Assembly: GCA_028023455.1 (NCBI GenBank)
Contig: JAQFVV010006700.1
Coordinates: forward strand, 372,001-436,000
DNA: 64,000 nt
Source: Epiperipatus broadwayi
Lineage: Eukaryota > Onychophora > Udeonychophora > Euonychophora > Peripatidae
Direction of reading: 5' to 3'
This document shows positions 61,416 to 64,000 of the stretch, in pieces. The notes beneath the pieces were generated by a model, which saw only the letters and a list, made by a program, of their open reading frames with translations, was not told the DNA's origin and did not search any database. The first letter of the stretch is position 1. Each line of letters starts with the position of its first letter. Made by a program: the position numbers and the translations under genes.

Positions 61416-62535
61416 CATAAATATGATTGTGAGGCATGAATTCTTGAAAGCACTCATCCTTAATTGAGCGATTAATATTTTTCAGATTATAGCTTCTGCA
61501 ACTTGCATATTGTATGTGTTTCATAGATTATAAATAATTTTAATAAATTTACAATGAAACAGTAGCCATTTTCTTAATGTTGAAATTATATACAGTAATA
61601 AAATTTTTAAAGTTAATACATATAACAAAATGACTGACAGCCATAGTTATTTATATTTTCAAAGTAATTATTCCATGTTCTTAAAAGCTCACAGCCCCTA
61701 TGGTCAGTTTTTAAGAACTAGAAGAATTTGCAATGAAAATTTTTTACACAAAATAACCAAGTTTTATATAACAAGTTTATAAATATGAAATATCCTAAGG
61801 CAATATTAAAATCTTCAGAAATTGATTTAAGAAAAAAAAGTACTGGTTCTTATTTTTAACAATGATTTATGTAATACTAATCACATATTGCAGAAACATT
61901 TTAACATATTAAATTCCACAATTATCTAAAATCTATTTTCTCAAGACTAGAGTAGTGTATAGAAGAGTCAAACATTTAAAGATAGATTTGTAAAAAGCAA
62001 ATCTTACTACTAATTTTGTGTCAGAAAAAGATTGATTTTCATATAATAATAAAAGATGCCTTACATGCAAACATATTGTAGTTACAAATATAGTTCAAAG
62101 TAATACCATTAATAATTTTAAATAATATATTCCAGCTATGTTAACCATAAAAATGTAAATGTAATTGGACTGTGTGAATGTAAATAAAGATTATTTTAAT
62201 TTGTAAGTACATGCAGATAGTACATGAATAAATTATCTCTTTCTTAAGCTAATCTAGAAAATCTTCATATGCTAATCACACATTTAAATGTATATTATGC
62301 AAAAGATAACAATTATGCATAAATGGATTATTGTATAAAAACCTCTGCTATGAAGTGTAAATGTGTGAATAATGTACTGTGAGGAAGTATAATAATTGTT
62401 TGATTTACAGTAGATTGCCTGCATGCATAACAGTGATATGATAATTGATATAGTTTATGATTCCTAATCCTAGCAAATGTATACATATATATATAATAAG
62501 TGTAATCATGCCCAAGACTAAATGGATTTATAAGT
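61416..62535. other. AT-rich non-coding DNA
   Basis: Nothing recognisable. Confidence 0.5.
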
Positions 62536-62713
62536 AATCATTAAAACCAGTCAGTACTTAGTTAATATCAATAACAACCAACAATCTCAAACTGTTATCA
62601 AAGCAACCTCTTTTTAACAATCCACCTTTATTGTTGAAAGAAAGTAGTCTTGACAACAGTTTGAGATTGTTGATTGTTATTGATACTCTTAAGTATGACT
62701 GGTTTTAATGATT
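62536..62713. repeat. Long hairpin, arms about 65 bp
   Basis: The left arm at 62536-62601 and right arm at 62650-62713 are inverted copies with a few differences (AATCATTAAAACCAGTCA; ATCAATAACAA; CAACAATCTCAAACTGTT). The loop is about 48 bp. A TA microsatellite abuts the right end. This is MITE-like, but no target duplication is seen. Confidence 0.7.
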
Positions 62714-63329
62714 ATATATATATATATATATTGGCATTATATCCAAATGGATGCTTGAAGAACTTTCTTCAATTAAGATACAATGCAATAGATTATATTT
62801 ATCTACTGAGTGTGTGTACAAATTGATACACACATTAAGAAGCATAATAATAGATTAGGGATTTCTGATGAAATTTCTAATTGCTTTCTACACTTTATTA
62901 TTTTCCTATTTCATTATTGATATTGAATAAATTTATCTTATTACCATAAAGTTGTACTTAAATTTATTTTAAAAGTCTCAACTGGTATTAATATAGTAAT
63001 AGTCTTAGTATATAGAAGTAAAATATTTCATGGAATATAGAAGGTACTTGAATTGTTATGTAGATGAATCAGCAAACAGTCCACATATTAGAATAATTAA
63101 TCATAGATTTAACATTTTACATAAAAATGACATAAGCCCAGTTTCTAAAACACTTTTTGATTTTACCATATCATTCAATCAATGATTTAAGTGTGGTCAT
63201 ACTACAAGACATATTTTCCTTCACAAAAGTAAGAAAACAAAAATAAAGTTTTTTTATTTATAAGGAGCTTGCATATTTATGGTATGCAGGGATGCTATGT
63301 GCAGTTTCTGTGGAGCACAATGACACTTC
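62714..63329. other. AT-rich non-coding DNA
   Basis: Nothing recognisable beyond a TA microsatellite at 62712-62731. Confidence 0.5.
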
Positions 63330-63840
63330 ATCAATTGGGGTGCCAAATCACAGTGATAATTAATAAAATTTATATGTAAATGAAAATGCTTAGATTTATG
63401 AATCATTCCAGTGTTAGAAACACATTTTGATTTATGAATGCTTAGATTTATGAATCACTGCATGGTTGGAAACACATTCTGATTGTAAATATTTTTTATT
63501 TAAATATTATTTTTTTTACTTAAATTGTTTGAAATATATTATTATATACTTTAACCTTGAAATGTATCGAATAGACAGGTGTCATTTTGTTGTGATAAGT
63601 AATAAAATTTATATATAAATGAAAATGTTTAGATTTCTGAATCAATCCATTGTTAGAAACACATTCTGATAGCAAATATTTTTTATTTAAATATAAAAGA
63701 ATTACTTTTTTTACTCAGACTTCTGACAATTGTTCAAAATATACTAAATATATTATCTACCATTGTGCTAAATTGAACAGACTTGGCATAATTTCACTAT
63801 GATAATTAATAAAATTTATATGTAAAAATTTTAATTTCTC
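63330..63840. repeat. Tandem repeat, units about 239 and 211 bp
   Basis: The block TAATAAAATTTATATGTAAA (or its one-base variants) recurs at about 63361, 63600 and 63812. Each block but the last is followed by GAAAATG(C/T)TTAGATTT, a GTTAGAAACACATT word and TTTTTTATTTAAATAT. A shorter internal duplication (ATGCTTAGATTTATGAATCA) lies in the first unit at 63386 and 63438. Two units plus the start of a third are present. Confidence 0.7.
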
Positions 63841-64000
63841 CTTTATTTTTATTTAAACGTCATAATTTATATGAAAAAATGACACATTGCTATTAATAAT
63901 TTATTTTAAAATAAACATTTAAAACATTAACTCATAATAATTATGCATAGTAAGTAATTTAATTTATCAATCGTATTTTATAAAAAAATTCTGCCATGCA
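63841..64000. other. AT-rich non-coding DNA
   Basis: Nothing recognisable. The tandem repeat may continue here in a decayed form. Confidence 0.4.

Overview
The window looks like intergenic DNA from an animal (metazoan) nuclear genome. It is very AT-rich (I judge about one quarter G+C by eye), CpG-poor over most of its length, full of A/T homopolymers and microsatellites, and has no open reading frame longer than about 104 codons. I see no intact host gene, rRNA or functional tRNA. The readable protein remnants are all from mobile elements: an APE-type LINE endonuclease, Ty3/gypsy-type and other Gag proteins, and a hAT transposase related to the GTF2IRD2/ZBED group. That mix fits an invertebrate with a low-GC genome. 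A mollusc such as a cephalopod would fit, but cnidarians and arthropods are not excluded, and I cannot name a species.

The most notable content is a repeat family present three times (10.72-12.11, 41.63-42.28 and 60.61-61.40 kb). The unit is about 457 bp, and two complete units lie head to tail in the first copy. Each copy also has part of the unit in inverted orientation, and each is flanked by a 13-bp direct repeat (exact, exact, 12/13). Every unit carries a sequence that folds as a type I hammerhead self-cleaving ribozyme with the full core: CTGATGA or CTGACGA, helix II, GAAA, GTC, and an extended paired helix I. The best reading is a retrozyme or Penelope-associated non-autonomous retroelement, inserted by target-primed reverse transcription with twin priming.

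The second notable structure is a giant, old, imperfect palindrome at about 36.25-40.54 kb, with arms of about 1.5 kb around a centre near 37.8 kb. Its right arm was later broken by a 953-bp hAT element with an 8-bp target duplication (38748-39700) and by a tRNA-Val-like SINE with a 14-bp target duplication (40043-40147). The left arm gives the pre-insertion sequence for both. A third copy of the palindrome's outer end lies at about 40.90-41.02 kb.

Region by region: 0-6.6 kb is mostly featureless. A reverse-strand Gag-like coiled-coil remnant lies at 6.6-7.4 kb, followed by a reverse SINE at 9.9-10.1 kb and ribozyme repeat copy 1. A segment that has kept its CpGs lies at 14.15-16.26 kb, a degenerate minisatellite at 17.79-18.15 kb, and a gypsy Gag remnant at 23.98-24.33 kb. 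An unidentified reverse-strand coding remnant lies at 28.5-29.03 kb and a near-perfect hairpin at 32.67-32.88 kb. LINE endonuclease copy 1 (35.5-36.1 kb) sits beside the palindrome. Then come ribozyme repeat copy 2, a hAT-like element (43.81-44.44 kb), a reverse Gag remnant (48.05-49.71 kb), CpG-bearing segments at 51.9-53.1 kb, a hairpin at 56.83-57.05 kb and LINE endonuclease copy 2 on the reverse strand (57.69-58.46 kb). The window closes with a large ATC/ATT microsatellite, ribozyme repeat copy 3, a hairpin at 62.5 kb and a tandem repeat at 63.3-63.85 kb. Coordinates were counted by hand and may be off by a few bases at fuzzy boundaries.
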